Source: an uncultured Anaerolineae bacterium (GTDB lineage: Bacteria > Chloroflexota > Anaerolineae > Anaerolineales > Villigracilaceae). Taken from it: 27,238 nucleotides of DNA. The notes beneath the pieces are model-generated. The model was not told where the DNA came from. It made no database searches and worked only from the letters and a program-made list of their open reading frames with translations. Of this stretch, positions 1 to 7,704 are shown in pieces. Position 1 is the stretch's first letter. The number at the start of each line of letters is the position of its first letter. The stretch covers positions 1 to 27,238 of the forward strand of contig CAIRYE010000026.1 in NCBI GenBank assembly GCA_903882765.1, in the 5' to 3' direction. A program made the position numbers and the translations under genes.

Positions 1-24
1 ATCATAAATATATTAATAAATTAT

Positions 25-951
25 ATGAAAAAATCCCCTTCCCAACTTCTTATCGCGTCAGTCGTTTTATTCGGCATTCTATCGGTGTCTACCTCATCTA
101 TTTTTATTCGCTTTTCACAAAACGAGTCGGTCAATTCTATGGTTATCTCTACCTATCGCTTGGTAGTTGCGAGCCTAATACTGACTCCGATCGTGTTGAT
201 AAAATATCGGGAGGAACTAAGATCGATCAAACGAAAACAATTGATCCTCGGTTTGATCTCAGGGGTTTTTCTTTCTCTCCATTTTTTCTCTTGGATAACT
301 TCCCTCGAATTTACCAGTATTACCAGCTCCGTTGTGTTGGTTACTACCACGCCGCTTTGGGTGGCGATCCTTGCCCCTTTCTTGCTAAAAGAAAAGGTAA
401 ACAAACTGCTTCTGATAGGGATGGTAGTGTCGCTTGTTGGCGGGGTTATCATCGGAATTTCTGATACTTGTTCTTGGCAAAACGGTTTAGTTTGCCCAGA
501 TATGAACACCTTCCTGAAGGACAACTCACTATGGGGTAACTTCTTGGCACTCTTTGGTGCTTGGATGGCAGCGGGCTATATTATGATCGGCCGAGAATTA
601 CGCTCCAACCTCTCTCTGATTCCTTACATATTTTTGGTATACGGCTTGGCAGCCATCTTCTCCTTGGGTCTCATTCTAACCATGGGGCTTTCCATCTTTG
701 GCTATACTCCCATTACGTACGTTTGGCTAATTTTATTAGGGGTTGTTCCACAGCTACTTGGACATTCATCGTTTAATTGGTCATTAAAGTATGTCAAAGC
801 CTCCTTGGTTTCGGTAATGCTCTTAGGCGAGCCGATCGGTTCGACCATATTGGGGTTTATCATCTTCCATGAAACACCTACGTTAATCAAGATCGTTGGT
901 GGTGTTTTGATCCTAGCGGGAATATTCATTACAACTTATCGACAGAAATAA
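25..951 (+). CDS. EamA/DMT-family membrane transporter
   Basis: The 308-residue protein is almost wholly hydrophobic, with about ten predicted membrane helices arranged as two halves (roughly residues 10-145 and 170-305), the usual plan and length of EamA (drug/metabolite transporter) proteins. These sit in the inner membrane and export small metabolites or amino acids; the substrate cannot be told from sequence. The first helix follows a short Lys-containing start, and residues 120-124 hold a charged loop between helices as in the family. The start is the first ATG, only 24 bases into the window, with no Shine-Dalgarno sequence; an AT-rich TATATT lies ten bases before it. Its 3' end meets malQ convergently across a shared terminator. 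Family assignment is firm, substrate unknown. Confidence 0.85.
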   Translation: MKKSPSQLLIASVVLFGILSVSTSSIFIRFSQNESVNSMVISTYRLVVASLILTPIVLIKYREELRSIKRKQLILGLISGVFLSLHFFSWITSLEFTSITSSVVLVTTTPLWVAILAPFLLKEKVNKLLLIGMVVSLVGGVIIGISDTCSWQNGLVCPDMNTFLKDNSLWGNFLALFGAWMAAGYIMIGRELRSNLSLIPYIFLVYGLAAIFSLGLILTMGLSIFGYTPITYVWLILLGVVPQLLGHSSFNWSLKYVKASLVSVMLLGEPIGSTILGFIIFHETPTLIKIVGGVLILAGIFITTYRQK

Positions 952-984
952 AAAAATGCTCCAGGAATTATCTGGAGCATTTTT
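952..984. terminator. Bidirectional intrinsic terminator between the EamA gene and malQ
   Basis: A perfect 13-bp stem (952-964 with 972-984) encloses a 7-base loop and has an A-run on one side and a T-run on the other, so it can end transcription from both strands. It begins one base after the transporter stop codon and lies 10 bases from the malQ stop. Confidence 0.9.
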
Positions 985-993
985 ATTGATAGG

Positions 994-2481
994 TTATCTC
1001 AAGTAGAGATGGTTATAGGTTCGCAAGCGTTGAATGAGATCGTCACTAAAACTATCAAGGGTTGTTCGCCAAGCCCAATACCCACCCACCTTACCCGGAA
1101 AATTCATCCGGGCATCGGTATCCAATCCCAATAAATCCTGCAATGGCGCGATCGCGAATAAGGCAACTGAACTCCATATCGATCTGACCATTACGTCTGA
1201 TACATCCGGGTTGGATGAGTTGTAATATTGGTGGAAAAAATTTACTTCGTGCTCAGGTGCGGTTTTGTACCACCCCACCACGGTATCGTTATCGTGCGAA
1301 CCAGTATAAACAACACAATTCTGCGGATAGAGATGAGGTAAGAAGGGGTTATCGGGACCTGAAAAGCCAAATTGTAATATCTTCATTCCGGGTAATCGGA
1401 ACAAATCGCGGAGCTCGAAGACATCTGGAGTTATTTCGCCAAGGTCTTCCGCGATGATCGGCAGATCACCTAAAGCGGCTCGGATAGCTTCAAATAATTT
1501 GGAACCAGGACCCTTTACCCACTGCCCATTGATAGCGGTCGGCTCACCAAATGGAATTTCCCAATACCCGGCAAAACCTCGGAAATGGTCGATACGAACA
1601 ATATCATAAATACTTAGAGATGCCCTAATGCGGTTGATCCACCAAGAGTAGCCGGTCTTCTCATGGATCTCCCATTTGTATAGTGGGTTACCCCATAATT
1701 GGCCGGTTTCTGAAAAATAATCTGGCGGTACTCCCGCCACAACGGTGGGAAAACCATTTTTATCAAGATGGAAGAGATCGGGGTTTCCCCAGGTATCCGC
1801 CGAATCCATGGCGACAAAGATCGGAATATCCCCGATGACTTGAACGCCCTTTTGATTGGCGTATTGTTTGATTTCTGTCCATTGTTTGAAAAACAAAAAT
1901 TGGGAATATTTTATTTCCAAAACGGTTTCTTGCTGCTCGGCTTCTACTTTTGAAAGGGTAGTAACATCCCGAAATCGATACAATTCAGCCCATTCGGTCC
2001 AGGCACTTCCGCCGTTCAACCCCTTTATCGTCATAAAAAGGCTGTACTCATCCAACCAGGCTTGGTTTTCACGACAAAATGCATTGAAACTGCTTTTTAT
2101 TGGCGAAGAGTTTTCCAACTCATTGAAATGACCGAAGGACCGTTTTAACAATGCTGGTTTCCAAAGGAAGATCTTCCCAAAATCCACTCGGTTCTCATCC
2201 CAATCAGGCATATCCGAGAGATCTTCTATCGTTAATAAACCATCCTGAAGCAGTAGTTGCGGACTGATCAAATAGGGATTGCCCGCAAAGGCGGAAAAGC
2301 ATTGATATGGTGAATCACCATACCCGGTTGGTCCTAGTGGAAGGACCTGCCATAATTTGCAACCTGCCGCCTCCAAAGAATCAATAAATGAATAGGCTTC
2401 GGGACCCAGATCACCAATTCCATAGGGACTCGCAAAGCTCGTTGGGTGCATTAATATTCCAGAACTTCGTTTGAATGACAT
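994..2481 (-). CDS. malQ: 4-alpha-glucanotransferase (amylomaltase), GH77
   Basis: This cytoplasmic enzyme transfers alpha-1,4-glucan segments between maltodextrins, releasing glucose, and works with glycogen or maltodextrin turnover. The 495-residue length is normal for the compact GH77 amylomaltase type. The N-terminal HPTSFASPYGIGDLG segment, the VRIDHFRGF motif with the likely nucleophile Asp298, the acid/base Glu345 in IIAEDLG, and Asp397 in GSHDND match the three GH77 catalytic carboxylates. The ATG start is 9 bases after the glgA stop, so the two are cotranscribed with glgA first. No branching enzyme or phosphorylase gene is in the window, so whether it serves glycogen synthesis or breakdown is inferred. 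Confidence 0.96.
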   Translation of the reverse strand: MSFKRSSGILMHPTSFASPYGIGDLGPEAYSFIDSLEAAGCKLWQVLPLGPTGYGDSPYQCFSAFAGNPYLISPQLLLQDGLLTIEDLSDMPDWDENRVDFGKIFLWKPALLKRSFGHFNELENSSPIKSSFNAFCRENQAWLDEYSLFMTIKGLNGGSAWTEWAELYRFRDVTTLSKVEAEQQETVLEIKYSQFLFFKQWTEIKQYANQKGVQVIGDIPIFVAMDSADTWGNPDLFHLDKNGFPTVVAGVPPDYFSETGQLWGNPLYKWEIHEKTGYSWWINRIRASLSIYDIVRIDHFRGFAGYWEIPFGEPTAINGQWVKGPGSKLFEAIRAALGDLPIIAEDLGEITPDVFELRDLFRLPGMKILQFGFSGPDNPFLPHLYPQNCVVYTGSHDNDTVVGWYKTAPEHEVNFFHQYYNSSNPDVSDVMVRSIWSSVALFAIAPLQDLLGLDTDARMNFPGKVGGYWAWRTTLDSFSDDLIQRLRTYNHLYLR

Positions 2482-2490
2482 TGATCTACC

Positions 2491-3906
2491 CTAAACCAAA
2501 CTCTCAAAAAGGTTTTTGTATTTCTCCGCGGAATTTTGCCAAGAAAAATTCTCATCCATACAATTGGTTTGCATCCGCTTCCACAGATCCTTCTTTTTGT
2601 AGGTCCTTAGCGCTTTGATGATACTTGCCGCTAACTCGCCTGCGTTTATATGTTCGAATAAAAAGCCGGTTCTCTCTTCTGTAACGGTATCCTTCAAACC
2701 ACCGGTAGCACGAACGATCGGCACAGAACCGTACCGCATTGAGATCATTTGAGCAATACCGCAAGGCTCGTAACGGGATGGCATCAGAATCATATCGGCG
2801 CTCGCATAGATCTGGCGGGATAATTTTCCATCGTATTTAATGATCGCCCGAACCTGTTCGGGATATTTTTCTTCAAGAAGTTTACATTTTTCTTCGATCT
2901 CCGGGTTTCCAGTGCCAAGAATGATCATTTGGTATTTTTCACTGGAGATCAACTCGATCGCTTCAAGAAGAGTGTCAACCCCCTTCTGCTGATCCATTCT
3001 TGTTACCATCGCTAGAAGTGGAACAGAAGGCTTTGGAGCTAAATGAAAAAGTTCTTGCAGATATTGTTTATTAACCTTTTTATTATCAATCTCACTAATT
3101 GAAAATGTTTGGGGGATCGCCTGATCCTTCTCGGGATCCCAAATATCCTGGTCGATTCCGTTTACGATCCCAACGACGTCCTCAGCGCGATATTGAAAAT
3201 ACTCCTCCAATCCACAGCCATATTCGGCGGTCTGGATCTCCTTCGAATAGGTTGGGGATACCGTTACAATCTTATCCGCCGCCAAGATCCCCATCGGGAG
3301 GGGTACGTGCTTTCCCCACCAAGGGATCTTATCTGTGATGACCTTCGAAATGCCAAAGCGCTCAAGAATGGCTTCTGTTCCCGCGCCCATATAGCAAAGG
3401 TTGTGAATGGTGATGACCGTTTTTACATTTCTCCAAAATGGATCAGCCTGCCTTTGCTTAATAGCGTGAAGAGCAATGGCGGTATGCCAGTCATTGGCCA
3501 TCACGATCGAAGGCTGCCACCCATCTCGTTTTATAAATTCTAAAGCAGCGAGATCAAAGAAAATGTACTTTTCCCCATCTAATTCGATATTGGAATCATA
3601 GACTTTTTCTTTGTCGCTGATCGGTTCCCCGGATAGAAAGAAAACCTCAAGGTTTTTCTTGTTCGTTTTGAATACATCAACGCTTTGTTTTTTTCCGCCG
3701 AGATCAGTTACAAAAGTGGAATAATGAGTGATGCCAAAAGTTTCTGGGATTATTTGTTTATGAAGGGGGATTATTAAACGAACATCAATTTCATCACCAA
3801 GATCGAGTAGAGCATTCGGTAAAGATCCGGCTACATCTCCTAACCCCCCAATTTTGATGAACGGATCGGCTTCAGAAGCTAGGAACAAGACTTTTATTTT
3901 TTTCAT
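2491..3906 (-). CDS. glgA: Glycogen synthase, GT5 family
   Basis: Glycogen synthase adds glucose from ADP-glucose (family knowledge) to the non-reducing end of a growing alpha-1,4-glucan. The 471-residue protein has the two-domain GT-B plan: an N-terminal Rossmann half with KIGGLGDVAGSLP at residues 18-30, where bacterial enzymes usually read KTGGL, and a C-terminal half with TRMDQQKG and the nucleotide-sugar binding motif SRYEPCGIAQM followed by RATGGLKDTV. Start is ATG with an AGGA-type site about ten bases before it. The gene begins only 28 bases beyond the tRNA-His terminator, so its own promoter must be very close or read-through must occur; I could not resolve a convincing -35/-10 pair. 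It is followed by malQ. UDP-glucose use cannot be excluded from sequence. Confidence 0.95.
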   Translation of the reverse strand: MKKIKVLFLASEADPFIKIGGLGDVAGSLPNALLDLGDEIDVRLIIPLHKQIIPETFGITHYSTFVTDLGGKKQSVDVFKTNKKNLEVFFLSGEPISDKEKVYDSNIELDGEKYIFFDLAALEFIKRDGWQPSIVMANDWHTAIALHAIKQRQADPFWRNVKTVITIHNLCYMGAGTEAILERFGISKVITDKIPWWGKHVPLPMGILAADKIVTVSPTYSKEIQTAEYGCGLEEYFQYRAEDVVGIVNGIDQDIWDPEKDQAIPQTFSISEIDNKKVNKQYLQELFHLAPKPSVPLLAMVTRMDQQKGVDTLLEAIELISSEKYQMIILGTGNPEIEEKCKLLEEKYPEQVRAIIKYDGKLSRQIYASADMILMPSRYEPCGIAQMISMRYGSVPIVRATGGLKDTVTEERTGFLFEHINAGELAASIIKALRTYKKKDLWKRMQTNCMDENFSWQNSAEKYKNLFESLV

Positions 3907-3934
3907 AATGCCATCCTATTCAGGATCAAGGTTC

Positions 3935-3958
3935 AAAAAAAGCCCAATTAATGGGCTT
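3935..3958 (-). terminator. Intrinsic terminator after tRNA-His
   Basis: On the minus strand a 7-bp stem (AAGCCCA with TGGGCTT) with a 5-base loop is followed by six to seven T residues. It lies 8 bases past the 3' end of the tRNA and before glgA, and so separates the tRNA unit from the glycogen genes. Confidence 0.8.
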
Positions 3959-3966
3959 ATTTTCAG

Positions 3967-4039
3967 GGAGGCTGGACGGTTTCGAACCCTCAACATCCAC
4001 ATCCACAGTGTGGCGCTCTGCCTTTGAGCTACAGCCTCC
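3967..4039 (-). tRNA. tRNA-His (anticodon GUG)
   Basis: A full cloverleaf folds on the minus strand: 7-bp acceptor stem (GAGGCTG with CAGCCTC), D stem GCTC/GAGC, anticodon stem CCACA/TGTGG with loop CTGTGGA giving anticodon GTG, and a T loop TTCGAAA. An extra 5' G opposite a C discriminator gives the G-1:C73 pair that is the identity element of bacterial tRNA-His. The T stem has one G:G mismatch (positions 51:63). CCA is not encoded, so it would be added after transcription. The gene sits 38 bases downstream of hisS on the same strand. Confidence 0.97.
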
Positions 4040-4058
4040 ATTTTTGAATTGCCGGAAA

Positions 4059-4086
4059 ATTATATCACAGGCCATTATTATTTCAA
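4059..4086 (-). promoter_or_regulatory. Promoter for tRNA-His inside the hisS 3' end
   Basis: On the minus strand TTGAAA (4086-4081, 5/6 to the -35 consensus) and TATAAT (4064-4059, perfect -10) are separated by 16 bases, and TGA precedes the -10 to make an extended -10. The -35 is formed by the last two sense codons of hisS. Predicted transcription start is about 12 bases before the mature tRNA 5' end, giving a short leader for RNase P removal. Confidence 0.75.
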
Positions 4087-5355
4087 GGATTTTAAAAGGA
4101 CAGAAACCAATTCACTCTCACTGATCGTCGATTGTGTCATATCTGTGAGGTTTTTTAGGGTTACATTCCCTTGAGAAATTTCATCAGGACCTACTACAAC
4201 GACGGACTTGATCCCCATTTTATCGGCAAATTTGAATTGTTTTTGTAACTTGGCGGGTTCTGGGTAAAGAATCACATTTATTCCTTCGTTCCGCAAATTG
4301 GTGGCAATTTTCGCGGAAACCCCATAGCTTCCAGCGTCAAAAATGGTGACCATGACCTTGGCTGGCAGTGAAGTTTGGTCTGTTATCAGTCCTAATTCCT
4401 TAAGGATGATCCCTACCACAACATCTCCCATCGCGAACCCAACGCCAGAAAGTGGGTCTCCACCTACTTCTTTTAGCAGATTGTCGTAGCGGCCACCGCC
4501 AAAAATTGCACGCTTTACGCTTCCGGAAGTATCAAAAGCTTCAAAAACGGTTCCGGTATAGTAAAGCAAGCCGCGCATAATATTCGGATCAAAACGAACA
4601 TACTCCCCAACACCCATATCTTTCAGGGCCGCAAAAAGCCTGACCAGTTCATCAGAGGTTTTCCATAGATCATAATCAGCCAGTAATTTTTTTAGACCAT
4701 TGAGTTGAACTTCGGTCAGACCGAGATCGATCACATATTGATCCCATTTGTCTGATTCCATTTTATTTCTGCGGTCGACGGCATTGGAAACAGCGAGGCG
4801 GTTTTCGGGGGTAATTTCTAATTCAGCAAACTGTTGGTCCATCAATTTTCGGTTGTTGATCAGGATCACAGTTTGATCTGGTTTGAGACCACATAACCTA
4901 AGAAAATTCGCGGCAACCGCGATCAATTCGGCGTCAGCCTCGGGTGAATTGACGCCCATCATGTCTACATTCCATTGGAAGAATTCGCGAGATCGGCCGC
5001 GTTGGGGACGCTCGTAACGCCAAAATGGGCCAAAAGACCACCAACGAAGGGGATAGGTCAACTCATTTTGTTTCTGTGCCACCATCCTCGCTAAGGTAGG
5101 GGTCAATTCTGGGCGAAGGGTGATAAGGTCACCTCCGCGGTCGGGGAAAACAAAGGCTTGCTCCTTCACCAATTCATCGCCAGATTTTGCCGCGTAAAGG
5201 TCAATTGTCTCCAAAAATGGGCCATCCCACTCCTGAAAACCAAATAATTCAGAGGCTTCGCGAGCGCGGGAGTAGATGAAATTTCGTAAGGCCATTTCCG
5301 TGGGATAAAATTCGCGTGTACCTTTTACACTTTGTATAACTTTTTTCTCAGACAT
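4078..5355 (-). CDS. hisS: Histidyl-tRNA synthetase
   Basis: This cytosolic class II synthetase charges tRNA-His with histidine. The 425-residue protein (from the chosen start) has motif 1 near GTREFYP, motif 2 in FWRYERPQRGRSREFFQ, the histidine-binding block RGLLYYTGTVFEAF, motif 3 region FGGGRYDNLL to GVGFAMGD, and a C-terminal anticodon-binding domain from about residue 330. The block usually reads RGLDYY; the fourth position is Leu here, and some plant organellar and related enzymes also vary there, so this is probably lineage variation. The reading frame is open for nine more codons to a TTG, but I chose the ATG giving MSEKKVIQSVKGTREFYP, because the family begins near there. Its cognate tRNA gene follows directly. 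Confidence 0.96.
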   Translation of the reverse strand: MSEKKVIQSVKGTREFYPTEMALRNFIYSRAREASELFGFQEWDGPFLETIDLYAAKSGDELVKEQAFVFPDRGGDLITLRPELTPTLARMVAQKQNELTYPLRWWSFGPFWRYERPQRGRSREFFQWNVDMMGVNSPEADAELIAVAANFLRLCGLKPDQTVILINNRKLMDQQFAELEITPENRLAVSNAVDRRNKMESDKWDQYVIDLGLTEVQLNGLKKLLADYDLWKTSDELVRLFAALKDMGVGEYVRFDPNIMRGLLYYTGTVFEAFDTSGSVKRAIFGGGRYDNLLKEVGGDPLSGVGFAMGDVVVGIILKELGLITDQTSLPAKVMVTIFDAGSYGVSAKIATNLRNEGINVILYPEPAKLQKQFKFADKMGIKSVVVVGPDEISQGNVTLKNLTDMTQSTISESELVSVLLKSLK

Positions 5356-5396
5356 AGATCGAATCCAATCAATAAAATTCAAGTAGTATTTTGGTT

Positions 5397-5405
5397 TGGT
5401 ATAAT
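5397..5405 (+). promoter_or_regulatory. Extended -10 promoter for the methyltransferase gene
   Basis: TGGTATAAT is a perfect extended -10 element. No good -35 is found at 16-18 bases upstream (TTCAAG at 5378-5383 is the nearest), which is normal for extended -10 promoters. Start of transcription would be near 5412, about 33 bases before the ATG. Confidence 0.6.
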
Positions 5406-5426
5406 AAGAATATTAACTAATTGTAA
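5398..5426 (-). promoter_or_regulatory. Possible hisS promoter, overlapping the divergent promoter
   Basis: On the minus strand TTACAA (5426-5421) and TATACC (5403-5398) are spaced by 17 bases, each 4/6 to consensus. The -10 overlaps the -10 of the divergent methyltransferase promoter, so the two would compete for polymerase. This would give hisS a leader of about 35-40 bases to the chosen ATG. Weak match only. Confidence 0.35.
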
Positions 5427-5444
5427 CTTCAAACTAGGAGTAAA

Positions 5445-6251
5445 ATGCAGATCAATTACAAAGAAACCAGCGCCGATCTTCAAAAACGAATTGAGATCCA
5501 TGAAAAATACGGCACCCGAAATATCGATGATTGGAACTTAGAAGTTCTAAACCCCCAACCAGGGTTCACAATTCTCGATGTTGGCTGTGGAGCTGGAAAA
5601 CAATGTTTTTTATTTGATGCCCACACCAAAGGAAAAGCCGAGATCTTCGGCGGCGATTTTTCTGAGGAGCTTCTTGGCAAGGCCAATGAAAAATTACAGA
5701 AATTGGGAAATAAGAATATTAATTTCCAATTTCTCGATTTTAACAAACCCTTTGACTTTTCTGATGGAAAATTTGATCTGGTAACCAGTTCTTTCGCGAT
5801 ATATTACGCGGCGGATCTTAAATTTACCTTTTCCGAAGCCTATCGTGTACTCAATTCTGGCGGACGTTTATTTGTTACCGGACCTCTCCCTGAGAACAAA
5901 AAAATGTTTTATGACATTATCAAAGAAGCTACCAATAAGGTAATTCCTCCAATGCCCGGTTCCAGCCGATTTAAGGGCGAAATTCTTAATACTATCGATG
6001 GAATTTTCGATAAAACTGAATTATTGACCTGGGAAAACCCGCTCGTCTTCCCCGAAGTAGAACCTTTTATGGAATATGTCCATGCCTCCTTGAATGAAGA
6101 TCGAAAACTTTGGACCGATCTTTTCAATTCCCCCGAGGAATACAAAAAAATGATCAGCTCCATTCAAGAAGTTGCTGTTAAATGGCATCAACGTGATGGC
6201 AAGCTAGTGATGACCAAGGTTGTTGGCGGCATACTTGCCACTAAGAAATAA
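5445..6251 (+). CDS. Class I SAM-dependent methyltransferase, substrate unknown
   Basis: The 268-residue protein has a Rossmann methyltransferase core. Motif I ILDVGCGAGK lies at residues 43-52, an acidic residue ending beta-2 is in GGDFS (about Asp71), motif IV-like FDLVTSSFAIYY follows, and a GGRLFVTGP strand ends the core. The C-terminal 90 residues match no subfamily I recognise. Start is ATG with a clear AGGAG four bases upstream (5436-5440). It is followed after 22 bases by a PIG-L type deacetylase, which suggests the pair modifies one small molecule or glycan, but this is inference from context. It could equally be a quinone or small-metabolite methyltransferase. Confidence 0.85.
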   Translation: MQINYKETSADLQKRIEIHEKYGTRNIDDWNLEVLNPQPGFTILDVGCGAGKQCFLFDAHTKGKAEIFGGDFSEELLGKANEKLQKLGNKNINFQFLDFNKPFDFSDGKFDLVTSSFAIYYAADLKFTFSEAYRVLNSGGRLFVTGPLPENKKMFYDIIKEATNKVIPPMPGSSRFKGEILNTIDGIFDKTELLTWENPLVFPEVEPFMEYVHASLNEDRKLWTDLFNSPEEYKKMISSIQEVAVKWHQRDGKLVMTKVVGGILATKK

Positions 6252-6273
6252 GTATCAGTAGAATTGGTGAAGA

Positions 6274-6906
6274 ATGAATTTTTTTGGTAAACGAATTCTT
6301 TTGGTCGGGGCGCATCCCGATGATATTGAGTTAGGATGCGGAGCGTTTCTGCATCAGGTCCAACCTCACAATGACGTGCTCTGCCTAACCTTATCAGACA
6401 ATCAGAAAAACCCAAACCTCAGCGACATCGTTTCAGAGCATTTTGCCAGCTTTGCGGTTTTAGGCGTTCCCGAATCGAAGATCATTCTCGAAAAATTTGA
6501 AACCCGGAAATTCCCTGAGCAACGACAAGATATTCTCGAATACCTTCTCAAAATTCGCAAAGACTATTCACCTGATTTAGTTTTGGTTCACACTCGCTCG
6601 GATATCCACCAAGACCACAACGTCGTAACCGAAGAATCGCTGCGAGCCTATAGAGGTACAACCGTGCTGGGGTTTGATGTTGTCAGATCTAGTTATGGTT
6701 TTTTCCCGCATTTTTTGGTGGGTGTATCCGAAGAGGATGTGGATATGAAAGTAAAAGCCTTATCCGAGTACAAGACCTATCACGATAAATATTACTTTAA
6801 CGCCGATTTACTACGCGCAACTATGATCCGCCACGGCGCTTTAGCGGAAAAGAAATTTGCCGAAGGTTTTGATATCCTGCGGATCGTCGCGGATTACTAC
6901 CACTAA
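6274..6906 (+). CDS. PIG-L/LmbE family N-deacetylase
   Basis: PIG-L/LmbE proteins are zinc-dependent amidohydrolases that remove acetyl groups from N-acetylglucosamine-type sugars or related amides, as in MshB and BshB. The 210-residue protein has the signature GAHPDDIELGCGA (His14, Asp16, Asp17, Glu19) and the second metal motif IHQDHN (His112, Asp114, His115), which together supply the His-Asp-His zinc site. Length is close to the short bacterial members. A GGTGAAGA stretch just before the ATG is a plausible ribosome site. It shares a transcript with the preceding methyltransferase and ends at a strong terminator. The substrate is unknown; no bacillithiol or mycothiol partner gene is nearby. 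Confidence 0.88.
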   Translation: MNFFGKRILLVGAHPDDIELGCGAFLHQVQPHNDVLCLTLSDNQKNPNLSDIVSEHFASFAVLGVPESKIILEKFETRKFPEQRQDILEYLLKIRKDYSPDLVLVHTRSDIHQDHNVVTEESLRAYRGTTVLGFDVVRSSYGFFPHFLVGVSEEDVDMKVKALSEYKTYHDKYYFNADLLRATMIRHGALAEKKFAEGFDILRIVADYYH

Positions 6907-6907
6907 G

Positions 6908-6939
6908 AAAAAAGTCTCGCTTTTGGCGAGACTTTTTTT
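6908..6939. terminator. Bidirectional intrinsic terminator between PIG-L gene and suf operon end
   Basis: A 13-bp stem (AAAAAAGTCTCGC, 6908-6920, with its complement 6926-6938) encloses a TTTTG loop and has A- and T-runs on both sides. It starts one base after the deacetylase stop and ends two bases before the Rieske stop, so it closes both convergent transcripts. Confidence 0.92.
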
Positions 6940-6941
6940 AT

Positions 6942-7286
6942 TCATTTTTTCATTCCAATGTATAAAGTGTTCCCCTCTTGATATACCGGATACGAAGGTA
7001 TATCTTTTATTGCCGGCATGGTTAAGGCTTTACCGGAACGGATATCAAACTCCGCGCCATGCCTTGGGCATACAATGCAGTGATCCTCTATTAGCCCATT
7101 ATCCAGCGGTCCATCATCGTGTGAGCAGATATCGCCAATGGCATACAATTTCTCTTTCACTTTCAACACAATAATAGCCTGTTCATTGATCGTAAGAAAT
7201 AATCTTTCGGTGAGATCAACCCCATCCATATCCAATTCAAAAATATCATAAATTGATTCGTCTATGGGGTTCTGTTTATTTTCCAA
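6942..7286 (-). CDS. Rieske-type [2Fe-2S] ferredoxin, last gene of the suf operon
   Basis: The 114-residue protein carries the Rieske ligand pattern Cys54-x-His56 ... Cys73-x2-His76 with exactly 16 residues between the two boxes (CSHDDG and CPRHG). There is no signal peptide or membrane segment, so it is a soluble cytoplasmic ferredoxin rather than a cytochrome bc subunit. Its probable start is TTG, preceded six bases upstream by GAGG, which overlaps the sufU stop codon; the next Met is at residue 20 and would remove conserved beta structure. Position at the end of the suf operon suggests it supplies electrons for cluster assembly or is a client of it. Similar proteins also serve as small dioxygenase ferredoxins, but no oxygenase is nearby. 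Confidence 0.88.
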   Translation of the reverse strand: MENKQNPIDESIYDIFELDMDGVDLTERLFLTINEQAIIVLKVKEKLYAIGDICSHDDGPLDNGLIEDHCIVCPRHGAEFDIRSGKALTMPAIKDIPSYPVYQEGNTLYIGMKK

Positions 7287-7292
7287 ACTCTA

Positions 7293-7296
7293 CCTC
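7293..7296 (-). promoter_or_regulatory. Shine-Dalgarno site supporting a TTG start of the Rieske gene
   Basis: GAGG on the minus strand lies 6 bases before the TTG start codon and shares bases with the TGA stop of sufU, which points to translational coupling of the two genes. Confidence 0.55.
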
Positions 7297-7693
7297 ATTC
7301 ATCTAAATCGATCTCATCCGCTGAGGAGAGACCATAAATTCCAGCTTTTAATACTTTAAGTGACAATAATGCGCATTTGAGTCGAACTGGACCAGGTTCG
7401 ATACCGATCAGCTCGATGATGCTGTCTTTGGTCATTTTTTTTACTTCTTCTACATCTTTGTTGATCACATAGTCAAGTAAAATGTCCGCGGTTGCTTGGG
7501 ATATAGAACAACCGTGACCATCAAATTTTGCGTCCGAAATACGATTTTCAGAATCCGTTAGCAAGGTTATTTCAATATGATCTCCGCATAACGGGTTATT
7601 ATCCTCAAATCTTACATTGTAATTTTCGAGTGTACCCCGATGCGAGGGATTGTTGTAGTGTTCAATGATAACTTCGCGATAGAGATCGTCCAC
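7295..7693 (-). CDS. sufU: SufU/IscU-like Fe-S cluster assembly protein
   Basis: SufU proteins accept sulfur from SufS (or act as a scaffold) during cluster assembly in the cytoplasm. The 132-residue protein has the three conserved cysteines: Cys36 in NPLCGD (with Asp38), Cys62 in GHGCSIS, and Cys107 in VRLKCALL. The RxKCA motif is the SufU type, not the HC motif of IscU. However only 45 residues separate the second and third Cys, close to IscU, so the SufU-specific insertion of about 18-20 residues seems absent. The start codon is GTG with an AAGG about nine bases upstream. It follows sufS by 11 bases. Confidence 0.93.
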   Translation of the reverse strand: MDDLYREVIIEHYNNPSHRGTLENYNVRFEDNNPLCGDHIEITLLTDSENRISDAKFDGHGCSISQATADILLDYVINKDVEEVKKMTKDSIIELIGIEPGPVRLKCALLSLKVLKAGIYGLSSADEIDLDE

Positions 7694-7704
7694 AGTGTTT
7701 TGCC

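Noticed and set aside
1148..1155. GCGATCGC taken as proof of a cyanobacterium
   Set aside because: The suf gene order, the SufU and the other genes do not fit cyanobacteria, and the octamer is part of a wider CGATCG excess.
3109..3543. Open frame of 144 codons on the plus strand inside glgA
   Set aside because: It lies fully antisense to a well-supported glycogen synthase gene, has no ribosome site and its composition (Pro, Arg and Leu runs) looks like a shadow frame.
5356..5382. Upstream TTG start adding 9 residues to HisS
   Set aside because: No ribosome site, and the ATG start fits the family better.
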